Translations under genes and position numbers: made by a program | Shown: in pieces, positions 15,953-22,151 of the stretch | Position numbering within the stretch: the first letter of the stretch is position 1 | How the letters are laid out: every line of letters begins with the position of its first letter | DNA from: Burkholderiales bacterium | Lineage (GTDB): Bacteria; Pseudomonadota; Gammaproteobacteria; Burkholderiales; Burkholderiaceae | Direction: 5' to 3' | Assembly (NCBI GenBank): GCA_947372535.1 | Contig: CANBUA010000007.1 | Coordinates: 1 to 37,814 of the forward strand | Length of the DNA stretch: 37,814 nt | Notes under the pieces: model-generated | What the model saw: the letters and a program-made list of their open reading frames with translations, nothing else | What the model was told of the DNA's origin: nothing | Databases searched by the model: none

Positions 15953-17314
15953 ATGAACATGAGTGCCACGCGCCTGAGTATGCGCAGTAAATGGTGGCTG
16001 CCGGTCGCTGCATTGGCCACTTTGGCCGTTTGCGGGCTCAATGAAGTGGCCTATCAGCAGTCGCGCCAAGCCATCGACAGCCTGAAGTCGCATGCCGATG
16101 CCACCGGGCGCATTCAGCGCCTGCTTCGCGTGGTGATCGATGCCGAGACAGGTCAGCGCGGCTACTTGTTGACCGGGCGACAGGATTACCTCAAACCCTA
16201 TGTGCATTCGGCCACCGATTCGCGCGAGCAACTGGGCTGGCTGTCTGCCTACTATCGGAAAGATCCGGAGGTGACGCAACTGGTGCGGGACATCCGCCAA
16301 GCCACTGAGACCAAGCTTTCGGAGTTGTCGACGTCGATCGTGATGTACGAACAAGGGCGCCATCAGACCTGGCATGAACTGATCATGACCGACCTGGGCA
16401 AGGAGTCCATGGAGAACGTCCGGGCGTTGAGCCAGAGGCTTCTAGCCATCGAGGCCCAGCGCTCCAGCCATGACCAGGATGCCATCAATCGCCGCCTGTT
16501 GATTGGCCGATGGGGCGTGCCCGTGGCGACCTTGTTGAGCCTGGGTGGCCTGGCCCTGTTCCTGAGGCAGAACAGCAAGTTGAGGGCCTTCGAGCGACTG
16601 CACGCGATGGAGATGAAGCAGGAGCGCGACCAGTTCGAGCACGAAGTGGTGCGGCGCACAGCAGACCTCACGCAACTGGCGCGTCATCTTCAAACGGCCA
16701 GCGAGCACGAGCGTTCGCGCTTGTCGCGGGAGTTGCATGATGAACTGGGATCGTTGATGACGGCGGCCAAGCTGGATGCCGCCCGGCTCAGGCGCTCGTT
16801 GGGCACACCCACAGCGGAGGTGGAAGACAGGCTCAAGCACCTCAACGAGGCCATCAACAATGGGATCGAGCTCAAGCGCCGCATCATTGAAGATCTGCGG
16901 CCTTCGTCCTTGAGTCACCTGGGGCTTGTGCCGGCGCTGGAGATCCAGGCGCTGGAATTTGCCAGGCGCTCCGACATCAAGGTGACGTCCCGGTTCGAGT
17001 CGGTTGCGCTGACTGAAAGCGCTCAGATCACCGTGTATCGCCTGTTCCAGGAAGCCTTGACCAACCTGGTCAAGTACGCTGGCGCCACCGAGGTGGACAT
17101 GTGTGTCCTGGCCCAAGAGGGCCGAGCCCTGGTGTCAGTGACGGACAATGGTCAAGGGTTTGACCCGGCCGTTCGCCGCGGCAGCGCCCATGGACTGATG
17201 GGCATGCGCTATCGCGTTGAAGCAGAGGGCGGTGCACTGACTGTTCGCAGCCGCCCGGGGGCAGGGACGCGCATCGAAGCTTGGATACCCTTTGCCAATC
17301 AGGTGCAGGTTTGA
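15953..17314 (+). CDS. CHASE3-type sensor histidine kinase (HisKA_3 / NarX-like)
   Basis: This 453-residue kinase has two membrane segments (about 13-30 and 186-205) flanking a periplasmic sensor region of CHASE3 type (TGRIQRLLRVVIDAETGQRGYLLTGRQDYL, 51-80). Then come a short cytoplasmic coiled coil, the HisKA_3 dimerisation motif with phospho-accepting H262 (SRELHDELG), and the HATPase domain (FQEALTNLVKYAGA; DNGQGFDP; GLMGMRYRVEAEGG). This architecture partners with NarL/FixJ regulators, matching the divergent gene. CHASE3 domains sense unknown envelope or redox stimuli. AGGGA lies 7 bases upstream of the start. A perfect 14-bp inverted repeat lies 8 bases after the stop. Confidence 0.93.
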   Translation: MNMSATRLSMRSKWWLPVAALATLAVCGLNEVAYQQSRQAIDSLKSHADATGRIQRLLRVVIDAETGQRGYLLTGRQDYLKPYVHSATDSREQLGWLSAYYRKDPEVTQLVRDIRQATETKLSELSTSIVMYEQGRHQTWHELIMTDLGKESMENVRALSQRLLAIEAQRSSHDQDAINRRLLIGRWGVPVATLLSLGGLALFLRQNSKLRAFERLHAMEMKQERDQFEHEVVRRTADLTQLARHLQTASEHERSRLSRELHDELGSLMTAAKLDAARLRRSLGTPTAEVEDRLKHLNEAINNGIELKRRIIEDLRPSSLSHLGLVPALEIQALEFARRSDIKVTSRFESVALTESAQITVYRLFQEALTNLVKYAGATEVDMCVLAQEGRALVSVTDNGQGFDPAVRRGSAHGLMGMRYRVEAEGGALTVRSRPGAGTRIEAWIPFANQVQV

Positions 17315-17398
17315 GGGGGTGGCTGGTTCTTCGGGCGGCGTGCCCCCGAAGAACCAGCGCATGGCGTCGTCCAGATCCGTGTCGTCGTCATTGAACAT
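17135..17398 (-). CDS. Possible small acidic protein overlapping the kinase gene antisense
   Basis: An 87-codon frame starts MFNDDDTDLDDAMRWFFGG and has a reasonable Shine-Dalgarno AGGGAG 8 bases before its ATG. It lies 42 bp downstream of the DUF883 gene on the same strand, as an operon partner would. Against it, its last 60 codons are antisense to the kinase 3' end, and the region outside the kinase contains a perfect inverted repeat that may be a terminator. The N-terminal 25 to 30 residues look protein-like and the rest looks like a shadow. I regard it as uncertain. Confidence 0.3.
   Translation of the reverse strand: MFNDDDTDLDDAMRWFFGGTPPEEPATPSNLHLIGKGYPSFDARPCPRAAANSQCTALCFNAIAHAHQSMGAAAANGRVKPLTIVRH
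17322..17358. terminator. Perfect 14-bp inverted repeat after the kinase gene
   Basis: GCTGGTTCTTCGGG at 17322-17335 and its exact complement at 17345-17358 are separated by nine bases. The hairpin begins 8 bases after the kinase stop codon and could end transcription from both sides, though no T-tract follows on either strand, so it may instead act as an mRNA 3' stabiliser. Confidence 0.55.
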
Positions 17399-17440
17399 GG
17401 CGCCACTCCCTATCGTGCTGACCTGTGGTTGCGACAGTGC

Positions 17441-17746
17441 TCAGTTGTTGCGGCTGCCCAGGGCGCGCACCAGCAGGGCGATGCCGGCACCGACGGCGCT
17501 GGCGATCAGCACGGACTTGATGGGCTCGTCCTTGATGTACTCCACGGTGACGTCGCGGCCACGGATGGCTTGGTCACGGGCGTCGGCCGCGATTTCGCGA
17601 ACGCGTTGCAGCCCTTGAATGCGCAACTCGTCTACCTTGCTCAGGGCTTCGCTCAGTGCAGGCTTGACGGTGTTTTCGGACACGTCATTCAGGGTGTCCT
17701 TGGCTTCGGTGGAGAAAGTCTTGAGGTTGTTGGTGGCAGCAGTCAT
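17441..17746 (-). CDS. DUF883 family membrane-anchored, ribosome-associated-type protein
   Basis: This 101-residue protein is an amphipathic helical N-terminal region followed by a C-terminal transmembrane segment (SVLIASAVGAGIALLVRALGSR). That is the DUF883 (YqjD/ElaB-like) pattern of inner-membrane proteins; in E. coli, YqjD is stationary-phase induced and associates with ribosomes. AAGGA lies 7 bases before the ATG at 17746. A second in-frame ATG at 17830 has an even better GGAGG 5 bases upstream and would add 28 residues with no family match, so a longer form is possible. A near-perfect GTAGG-N6-CCTAC repeat is at 17854-17869, upstream of both. Confidence 0.87.
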   Translation of the reverse strand: MTAATNNLKTFSTEAKDTLNDVSENTVKPALSEALSKVDELRIQGLQRVREIAADARDQAIRGRDVTVEYIKDEPIKSVLIASAVGAGIALLVRALGSRNN

Positions 17747-17853
17747 GGTGTCGTCCTTGGTTGGTGAAAAAGATGATTCATTGTGAAATCGCAGCCCAGA
17801 CGCCGCCACCAGCCAGCGCCGCGTCACCATGTCGTCCTCCGGGATGGGTGGAT

Positions 17854-17869
17854 GTAGGACAAGCCCTAC
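17854..17869. promoter_or_regulatory. Inverted repeat GTAGG-N6-CCTAC upstream of DUF883
   Basis: GTAGGACAAGCCCTAC has two perfectly complementary five-base arms six bases apart, the same geometry as the repeat at 18572-18587. It lies in the divergent region between the DUF883 and ferritin-like genes, 108 bp before the preferred DUF883 start. The CTGAT element present at three sister promoters is not found at the expected distance on the DUF883 side. Confidence 0.55.
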
Positions 17870-17891
17870 TGCCCGTCGACGGGCTCATCGA

Positions 17892-17956
17892 ATCGGCGTT
17901 GTCCTACAAGCCGGGGTGATGGGTGCTGATCCCTGGTGCATGCGCATGCTTCTAGA
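17892..17956 (+). promoter_or_regulatory. Candidate activator site and promoter of the ferritin-like gene
   Basis: TGTCCTACA ends at 17908. CCTACA (17903-17908) is followed after 17 bases by CTGATC (17926-17931) and after 19 more by TCTAGA (17951-17956), exactly the spacing found upstream of the BON lipoprotein and DUF3309 genes. The left arm of the inverted repeat is degenerate (ATCGG). The element ends 51 bases before the GTG start codon. Confidence 0.5.
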
Positions 17957-18007
17957 GTGAAGAAGTCGCCAGGCCCATCTGGCATTGATCGCTCGAAAGG
18001 ACACACC

Positions 18008-18568
18008 GTGGATCAGCACTCTCTCTCCTCTTTCGACAACGCCGCCGTGGGCGCCCTGGTGCTCAACCAGGCGGCCATCGACGAAGCCCGCCAGCACTGC
18101 ATGGAAGGTGCCGTGACGCCCAGCTCCAGCCCTTGGCGCGACCAGATCGTCAAGCTGCTCAATGACTCCCTGGCCACCGAGCTGGTCTGCGTGCTGCGCT
18201 ACAAGCGCCACCACTTCACGGCCAAGGGGCTGAGTTCGCCGGCGATTGCCAGCGAATTCCTGGTGCATGCCAATGAAGAGTCTGCCCATGCCGACCAGAT
18301 CGCCGAGCGCATCGTGCAACTGGGCGGCATGCCCGATTTTTCGCCGAACGGCCTGCTGGGTCGCAGCCATGCCGACTATGACGAATCTGAAGATCTGCAG
18401 GCGATGATCAAGTCCAACCTCGTGGCCGAGCGCGTGGCGGTTGAAACCTACCGCCAGATGATCAACCTCATCGGCGACAAGGACCCCACCACGCGGCGCA
18501 TGCTCGAAGGCATCCTCTCTGATGAAGAGGAGCATGCCGATGAGATGAAGGACTTGCTGGAGAAGTGA
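18008..18568 (+). CDS. Ferritin-like diiron protein (bacterioferritin-type)
   Basis: This 186-residue protein forms a four-helix ferritin-like bundle. All expected iron ligands are visible: E58, the E91-x-x-H94 pair in NEESAHAD, E141 in VAERVAVETY, and E173-x-x-H176 in DEEEHADEM. A likely role is iron oxidation and storage or protection from peroxide during stress. The GTG start at 18008 is chosen because AAAGGA lies 7 bases upstream and the conserved region follows; the in-frame ATG at 17936 overlaps the putative promoter. It is the first plus-strand gene after the divergent DUF883 region and is followed by an inverted repeat and the receiver gene. Confidence 0.9.
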   Translation: MDQHSLSSFDNAAVGALVLNQAAIDEARQHCMEGAVTPSSSPWRDQIVKLLNDSLATELVCVLRYKRHHFTAKGLSSPAIASEFLVHANEESAHADQIAERIVQLGGMPDFSPNGLLGRSHADYDESEDLQAMIKSNLVAERVAVETYRQMINLIGDKDPTTRRMLEGILSDEEEHADEMKDLLEK

Positions 18569-18571
18569 GGC

Positions 18572-18587
18572 GTAGGAAACTTCCTAC
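18572..18587. promoter_or_regulatory. Inverted repeat GTAGGAA-AC-TTCCTAC upstream of the receiver gene
   Basis: The seven-base arms are perfectly complementary around two central bases. It begins 4 bases after the ferritin-like stop codon and about 22 bases before a possible -35. The core TAGGAAACTTCCTA resembles the RcsAB box of enterobacteria (TAAGAATATTCCTA) at 11 of 14 positions, and RcsB is itself a NarL/FixJ-family regulator. Confidence 0.6.
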
Positions 18588-18609
18588 GACACAATGGCCT
18601 TGTCACCGC

Positions 18610-18639
18610 TTGCTCGGCGCGGCATGGCCTTGAGATACT
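18610..18639 (+). promoter_or_regulatory. Possible sigma-70 promoter of the receiver gene
   Basis: TTGCTC at 18610-18615 and GATACT at 18634-18639 are 18 bases apart, and TG one base upstream of the second hexamer makes it an extended -10. The predicted transcription start would fall at about 18646-18647, on the start codon itself. Confidence 0.35.
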
Positions 18640-18646
18640 GCATTTA

Positions 18647-19042
18647 ATGCAGACCCTCCATGCCTTCATCGTTGAAGACAGCCCCGTCATCCTGGAAAAC
18701 CTGGTGGCGACGCTGGAAGAGTTGACCCCTGTGAAGGTGGTCGGCTCGGCTGTGGACGAGGGCAGCGCGATGGACTGGCTGCGCCACAGCCGTGGCGATT
18801 GTCAGCTGGTCATCATCGACATCTTCCTCAAGACCGGCTCGGGCCTGGGCGTGCTGCGCCGCATGTCGGAGTTGGGCTTTGAGGGGCAGCGCGTGGTGCT
18901 GACCAATTACGCCACCCCGGATGTGCGCGAACGTTGCGCGAGTCTGGGGGCCAACCGCGTGTTCGACAAATCGCATGAGCTTGACGAGTTGATCAGCTAT
19001 TGCGCTGATCTGGCTGGACAGGCGCCTGCCACAGCCTGCTGA
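18647..19042 (+). CDS. Stand-alone receiver-domain response regulator
   Basis: This 131-residue protein is a single receiver domain with no output domain. It has acidic pair E10-D11, phosphoacceptor D58 in LVIIDIFLKTGSG, T86 in VVLTNYA and K108 in VFDKSHE. Such proteins act as phosphate sinks or allosteric partners of kinases. The nearby CHASE3 kinase and NarL-type regulator are its obvious candidates, but no partner is proven. There is no Shine-Dalgarno sequence before the ATG, and a promoter candidate places the transcript start at the ATG, so leaderless translation is possible. The gene is preceded by a GTAGG-type inverted repeat and followed by a GTGGG-type palindrome. Confidence 0.88.
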   Translation: MQTLHAFIVEDSPVILENLVATLEELTPVKVVGSAVDEGSAMDWLRHSRGDCQLVIIDIFLKTGSGLGVLRRMSELGFEGQRVVLTNYATPDVRERCASLGANRVFDKSHELDELISYCADLAGQAPATAC

Positions 19043-19055
19043 CGCCTGAAGCAGG

Positions 19056-19071
19056 GTGGGAAATTTCCCAC
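19056..19071. promoter_or_regulatory. Perfect 16-bp palindrome GTGGGAAATTTCCCAC
   Basis: It lies 14 bases after the receiver stop codon and 10 bases before the GGAGA of the next gene. It has the same arm geometry as the GTAGG-N6-CCTAC repeats, with one substitution per arm. It could be an operator or, in RNA, a short hairpin close to the ribosome site. Confidence 0.5.
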
Positions 19072-19091
19072 ACAGGATTCGGAGAACGCCG

Positions 19092-19526
19092 ATGGCCATT
19101 GAGATCGCTCGCGGCGATGATGACTTCACACACCCTATTTCCCCAGTTTGCCAGGAGCTGACCGTGAGCACATACATCGACGCCTTCAACCTGCCACGGC
19201 GCACCAACCGCCCGGCTCGCTCGCCCATCCCTTTGGACGCACCCATGGGGCTGGCGCAGATGCTGCTCTATGCAGGCATCGTGCTCACGCTGTTGGGCGT
19301 GATGATGGGTTTCTGGATGGTGCTCAATGACGCTAAGGTCCAGGCCGAGCGCCGTGGTCAGGACGCGGCTCAGCGCCATGAGGCCTTGACCCGTTGCGAA
19401 TGGTCGGCCAGCGCGCATGAGCGTGACAGTTGCCGCGCCGATGTGTCGGCCCGGCTTGGTGCCTCGCCAGCCTTGGCTTCGATGACGAGCGAGACCAATC
19501 CGCCCGTCAACATGGCCTACCGCTGA
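19092..19526 (+). CDS. Small single-pass membrane protein of unknown function
   Basis: This 144-residue protein has a hydrophilic N-terminus, one strong membrane segment (about 55-76, MLLYAGIVLTLLGVMMGFWMVL), and a charged C-terminal part with two Cys (TRCEWSAS, RDSCRAD) that may form a disulfide if periplasmic. I do not recognise a family. The ATG at 19092 has GGAGA 6 bases upstream; a GTG at 19164 (VSTYIDAFNL) would give a shorter form. It follows the receiver gene by 49 bp and is separated from it by a perfect palindrome, so it may be separately regulated or cotranscribed. Confidence 0.7.
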   Translation: MAIEIARGDDDFTHPISPVCQELTVSTYIDAFNLPRRTNRPARSPIPLDAPMGLAQMLLYAGIVLTLLGVMMGFWMVLNDAKVQAERRGQDAAQRHEALTRCEWSASAHERDSCRADVSARLGASPALASMTSETNPPVNMAYR

Positions 19527-19539
19527 TCGAGCGGGTGTT

Positions 19540-20343
19540 TCAAGGCAGCTCGGCTGCCCCCATGCGCGCAGCGATGGTGGCCGAGCGGCTGGCGATGTAG
19601 CCCGAGCGCGGGCTTTGCTCGAACCGCTTGGGCGCCGGCAGCATCACCGCCAGCCGAGCTGCCTGTATGGGCGCCAACTGGTGGGCGCCCACATGGAAGT
19701 AATGATGGGCGGCGGCGTCCACGCCGAACAGCCCTTCACCCCACTCCACGTTGTTCAGGTAGATCTCCAGGATGCGTTCCTTGCCCAGCAAGGCTTCGAG
19801 CATGAAGGTGATCACGAACTCCTGGCCCTTGCGCAAGAGATTGCGCTCGCTGCTCAGAAAAAGGTTCTTGGCCAATTGCTGGGTGATGGTCGAGCCCCCG
19901 ATGATTTTCGGGGTGGCCGTCAAGGCACTGGGTGGCGGAGGTGTCGCACGCCCGCGCGATTTGGCCCGGTTCACGGCCCGCTGATAACGCTCGCTGGCGC
20001 GCTCCTGCTGAACCTGGACGCGCTGCTGAGCGCGGCTGTTTTTTTGCCAGGCTTTTTCCAGCGCATCCCATTCGACGCCACTGTGATCGGCAAAGCCTGC
20101 ATCCTCCGAAGTGATCACGGCGCGCTTGATGGTCGGGCTGATTTCCTCATAGGGGCGCCATTGTTGGCTCCAGGGCAGGTAGCCATGTTCGCGCAGGATG
20201 CGGCTGATCTCGGAGCGCTGGAAAGTAGTCGATTGCGGATCGACCACGCGCATCAGGGCGATGCGCAGGGCAAAGTAAGCCTCCAGGCTGAGGCCCGATA
20301 AGGCCACCAGCAGCAACAGGCGCCAGACGGTTTTCATCATCAT
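19540..20343 (-). CDS. mtgA: Monofunctional peptidoglycan glycosyltransferase MtgA
   Basis: This 267-residue protein polymerises lipid II into glycan strands without a transpeptidase domain. It has an N-terminal membrane anchor (about 5-24), a GT51 domain with catalytic E80 in ITSEDAGFADHSG, the GGSTITQQLAKNLFL motif (149-163), and ERILEIYLNNVEWGEGLFGVDAAA. Between EKAWQKN and KIIGGST there is an insertion of roughly 40 residues rich in Gln, Arg and Ala and ending in PPPP, which E. coli MtgA lacks. It starts 30 bp after the aroE stop with GAGG upstream; three tandem ATGs (MMMK) make the exact start ambiguous by two residues. The longer upstream frame overlaps aroE and is rejected. Confidence 0.93.
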   Translation of the reverse strand: MMMKTVWRLLLLVALSGLSLEAYFALRIALMRVVDPQSTTFQRSEISRILREHGYLPWSQQWRPYEEISPTIKRAVITSEDAGFADHSGVEWDALEKAWQKNSRAQQRVQVQQERASERYQRAVNRAKSRGRATPPPPSALTATPKIIGGSTITQQLAKNLFLSSERNLLRKGQEFVITFMLEALLGKERILEIYLNNVEWGEGLFGVDAAAHHYFHVGAHQLAPIQAARLAVMLPAPKRFEQSPRSGYIASRSATIAARMGAAELP

Positions 20344-20372
20344 CGAACCACCACCTCGATCAAGGGCAGATT

Positions 20373-21233
20373 TCAGCGTTGCGGCGCATCGATTTGCTGG
20401 CGCAGCGTGGCCAGCACGGGTGCGGTATCGGGACGCACGCCCCGCCACAGCGCGAAGCTCTCGGCCGCCTGCTCGACCAGCATGCCCAGGCCATCGCGGC
20501 CTTGAGCGCCCGCCACGCGTGCCCAATCCAGGAAGCCCCGAGCGGCGGGGCCGTACATCATGTCCACGGCCAGCGAGCCAGGCCGCAGCGCTTTGCTGTG
20601 GACGGGCACGCCCGCGCCTTCCAGGCTGGCGGCCGTGCCGTTGATCAGCACGTCGTAGGCTTCGCCGACTTCGTCCAGTGTGGTCGCCTCCAGGGTGACG
20701 CCGGCCGGACGGGGCCAGCGGCCCTGGCGGCTGACCAGCTCCTGCGCTTTGTTGAAGGTGCGGTTGGCCACCACGATCAGGGCCGGGCCTTGCTCCATGA
20801 GGGGGCCCAGCACACCGGCGCTGGCGCCACCAGCGCCCAGCAGCAGGATGCGTTTGCCCTGCAGGGGCATGCCGGCATTGACGGTGATGTCGCGCACCAG
20901 GCCCAGGCCATCGGTGTTGTCGGCCAGCCAGCCGCCTTCGGTTTGCTCGTCAAAGCGCAGGGTGTTGGCGGCCTGGGCCATCTCGGCGCGTGGGGTGCGG
21001 CGCGCGGCCAGTTGAAAGGCCTCGAACTTGAAGGGCACGGTCACATTGCAGCCGAGGGCACCTTGCTGCGCGAACTGCCTGAGGGTGCGGGCAAAGTCAT
21101 CCAGCGGGCAGAGCAGTCGGCTGTAGTCCATGGACTGGCCGGTCTGTTTGGCGAACAAGGCGTGGATGGCCGGCGAGCGGCTGTGCTCGACTGGGTTGCC
21201 GGCAACGGCGTAACGGTCAGGGGTCGTCGTCAT
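20373..21233 (-). CDS. aroE: Shikimate dehydrogenase (NADP+)
   Basis: This 286-residue enzyme reduces 3-dehydroshikimate to shikimate in aromatic amino acid biosynthesis. Visible motifs are the substrate-binding AGNPVEHSRSPAIHALFA (7-24), GCNVTVPFK with the catalytic lysine, the NTDGLGLVRD segment, the Rossmann loop LLLGAGGASAGVLGPL, and a NADPH-binding NRTFNKA. The order TonB-like gene, aroE, mtgA on one strand with short gaps (9 and 29 bp) implies an operon and is a common arrangement in Burkholderiales. Confidence 0.95.
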   Translation of the reverse strand: MTTTPDRYAVAGNPVEHSRSPAIHALFAKQTGQSMDYSRLLCPLDDFARTLRQFAQQGALGCNVTVPFKFEAFQLAARRTPRAEMAQAANTLRFDEQTEGGWLADNTDGLGLVRDITVNAGMPLQGKRILLLGAGGASAGVLGPLMEQGPALIVVANRTFNKAQELVSRQGRWPRPAGVTLEATTLDEVGEAYDVLINGTAASLEGAGVPVHSKALRPGSLAVDMMYGPAARGFLDWARVAGAQGRDGLGMLVEQAAESFALWRGVRPDTAPVLATLRQQIDAPQR

Positions 21234-21242
21234 GGCGATGGC

Positions 21243-22133
21243 TCAGGGCGAGGCGCTGGTGGCGGGAGCCTGCGTGGAGGCTTCCATGCCAGCCTCGCGG
21301 GTGAAGCGAAAGCGCGAGGAGATCAGCAGCAGGTCGTGACCGGTGCGCACCTCTTCGGGCACCACGCCAAAGGGCCCAGCCTTGCGCACGATGCTGGCGG
21401 CGCGCTTGTCCAAGGTCGGGTTGCCCGAGCTGCGGGTGACGATGGTCTCGACCACATCGCCCTGGCGGTTGAGCCAGACCTCCATGACCAGATCGCCATA
21501 AAGTTTGTTGCCGCTGGCGGTGGGGAAATGCTCTGTACCCGAGCGCTCGACCAGGGTGCGGAAGCGGCTGTAGTACAGCGCATCGGCCGATTTGAGGGTC
21601 GAGGGGCTGAGGTAGCGCTTCTTGGGGCGGGCGTTTTCTTCGCGGATGCGTTTTTCGATTTCGGCCAGCAGTTCGGTCAGCTGCTTGCGGCGCTCCTGGT
21701 CGGCGCGCTCCTGCTTGTTCTTGGCCGAGCGGTGCGGCTGAGGCGGTGGCAGGGCGGACAGCTCATCCTTGACCTGGGTGAGCAGTTGCTGCTGCTGCGT
21801 CTGCATGTCCTCGATCATGCGGCGGGTGTCTTCCAGCGCATCGCCCAGTTCGCTGCGCGGCGAGGGCGGCAGCGGCGAGGTGGCGCGGCCTTTGTCTGCA
21901 TCGCCACCGCCCACCATGTTGGCCTGTGCGAGCGCCTGGGCCTTGTCGGGCCGCTCCTTGCTGGCCGCGTTGACCAGGATGACCTCCAGCGGGGTGTCCT
22001 GAAAAAAGCGGTTGAAGCCTTCCGGATTGACGAAGCGCACCGTGATGAGCACGGCGTGCACGCCCACCGACAGCAGCAGTGTCTTGGTCAGCAGGCCCAT
22101 GTGGGCCCAGGCCTCGCGAAGTCGGTTCAGCAT
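21243..22133 (-). CDS. TonB-like energy transducer protein
   Basis: This 296-residue protein has an N-terminal membrane segment (about 14-33), a charged, proline-containing periplasmic linker with a Gln-rich coiled-coil-like region (about 95-160), and a C-terminal TonB/TolA-type domain (about 185-275; YYSRFRTLVERSGTEHFPTA, then GDLVMEVWLNRQGDVVETIV and SSGNPTLDKRAASIVRKAGPF). Such proteins couple the proton gradient to outer-membrane receptors via ExbB-ExbD. No exbBD or receptor gene is adjacent, so the partner is unknown. It sits between the RNB exoribonuclease gene and aroE, a recurrent order in this lineage that makes a housekeeping envelope role plausible. Confidence 0.85.
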   Translation of the reverse strand: MLNRLREAWAHMGLLTKTLLLSVGVHAVLITVRFVNPEGFNRFFQDTPLEVILVNAASKERPDKAQALAQANMVGGGDADKGRATSPLPPSPRSELGDALEDTRRMIEDMQTQQQQLLTQVKDELSALPPPQPHRSAKNKQERADQERRKQLTELLAEIEKRIREENARPKKRYLSPSTLKSADALYYSRFRTLVERSGTEHFPTASGNKLYGDLVMEVWLNRQGDVVETIVTRSSGNPTLDKRAASIVRKAGPFGVVPEEVRTGHDLLLISSRFRFTREAGMEASTQAPATSASP

Positions 22134-22151
22134 GGATGGTGGCAGGCGTGG

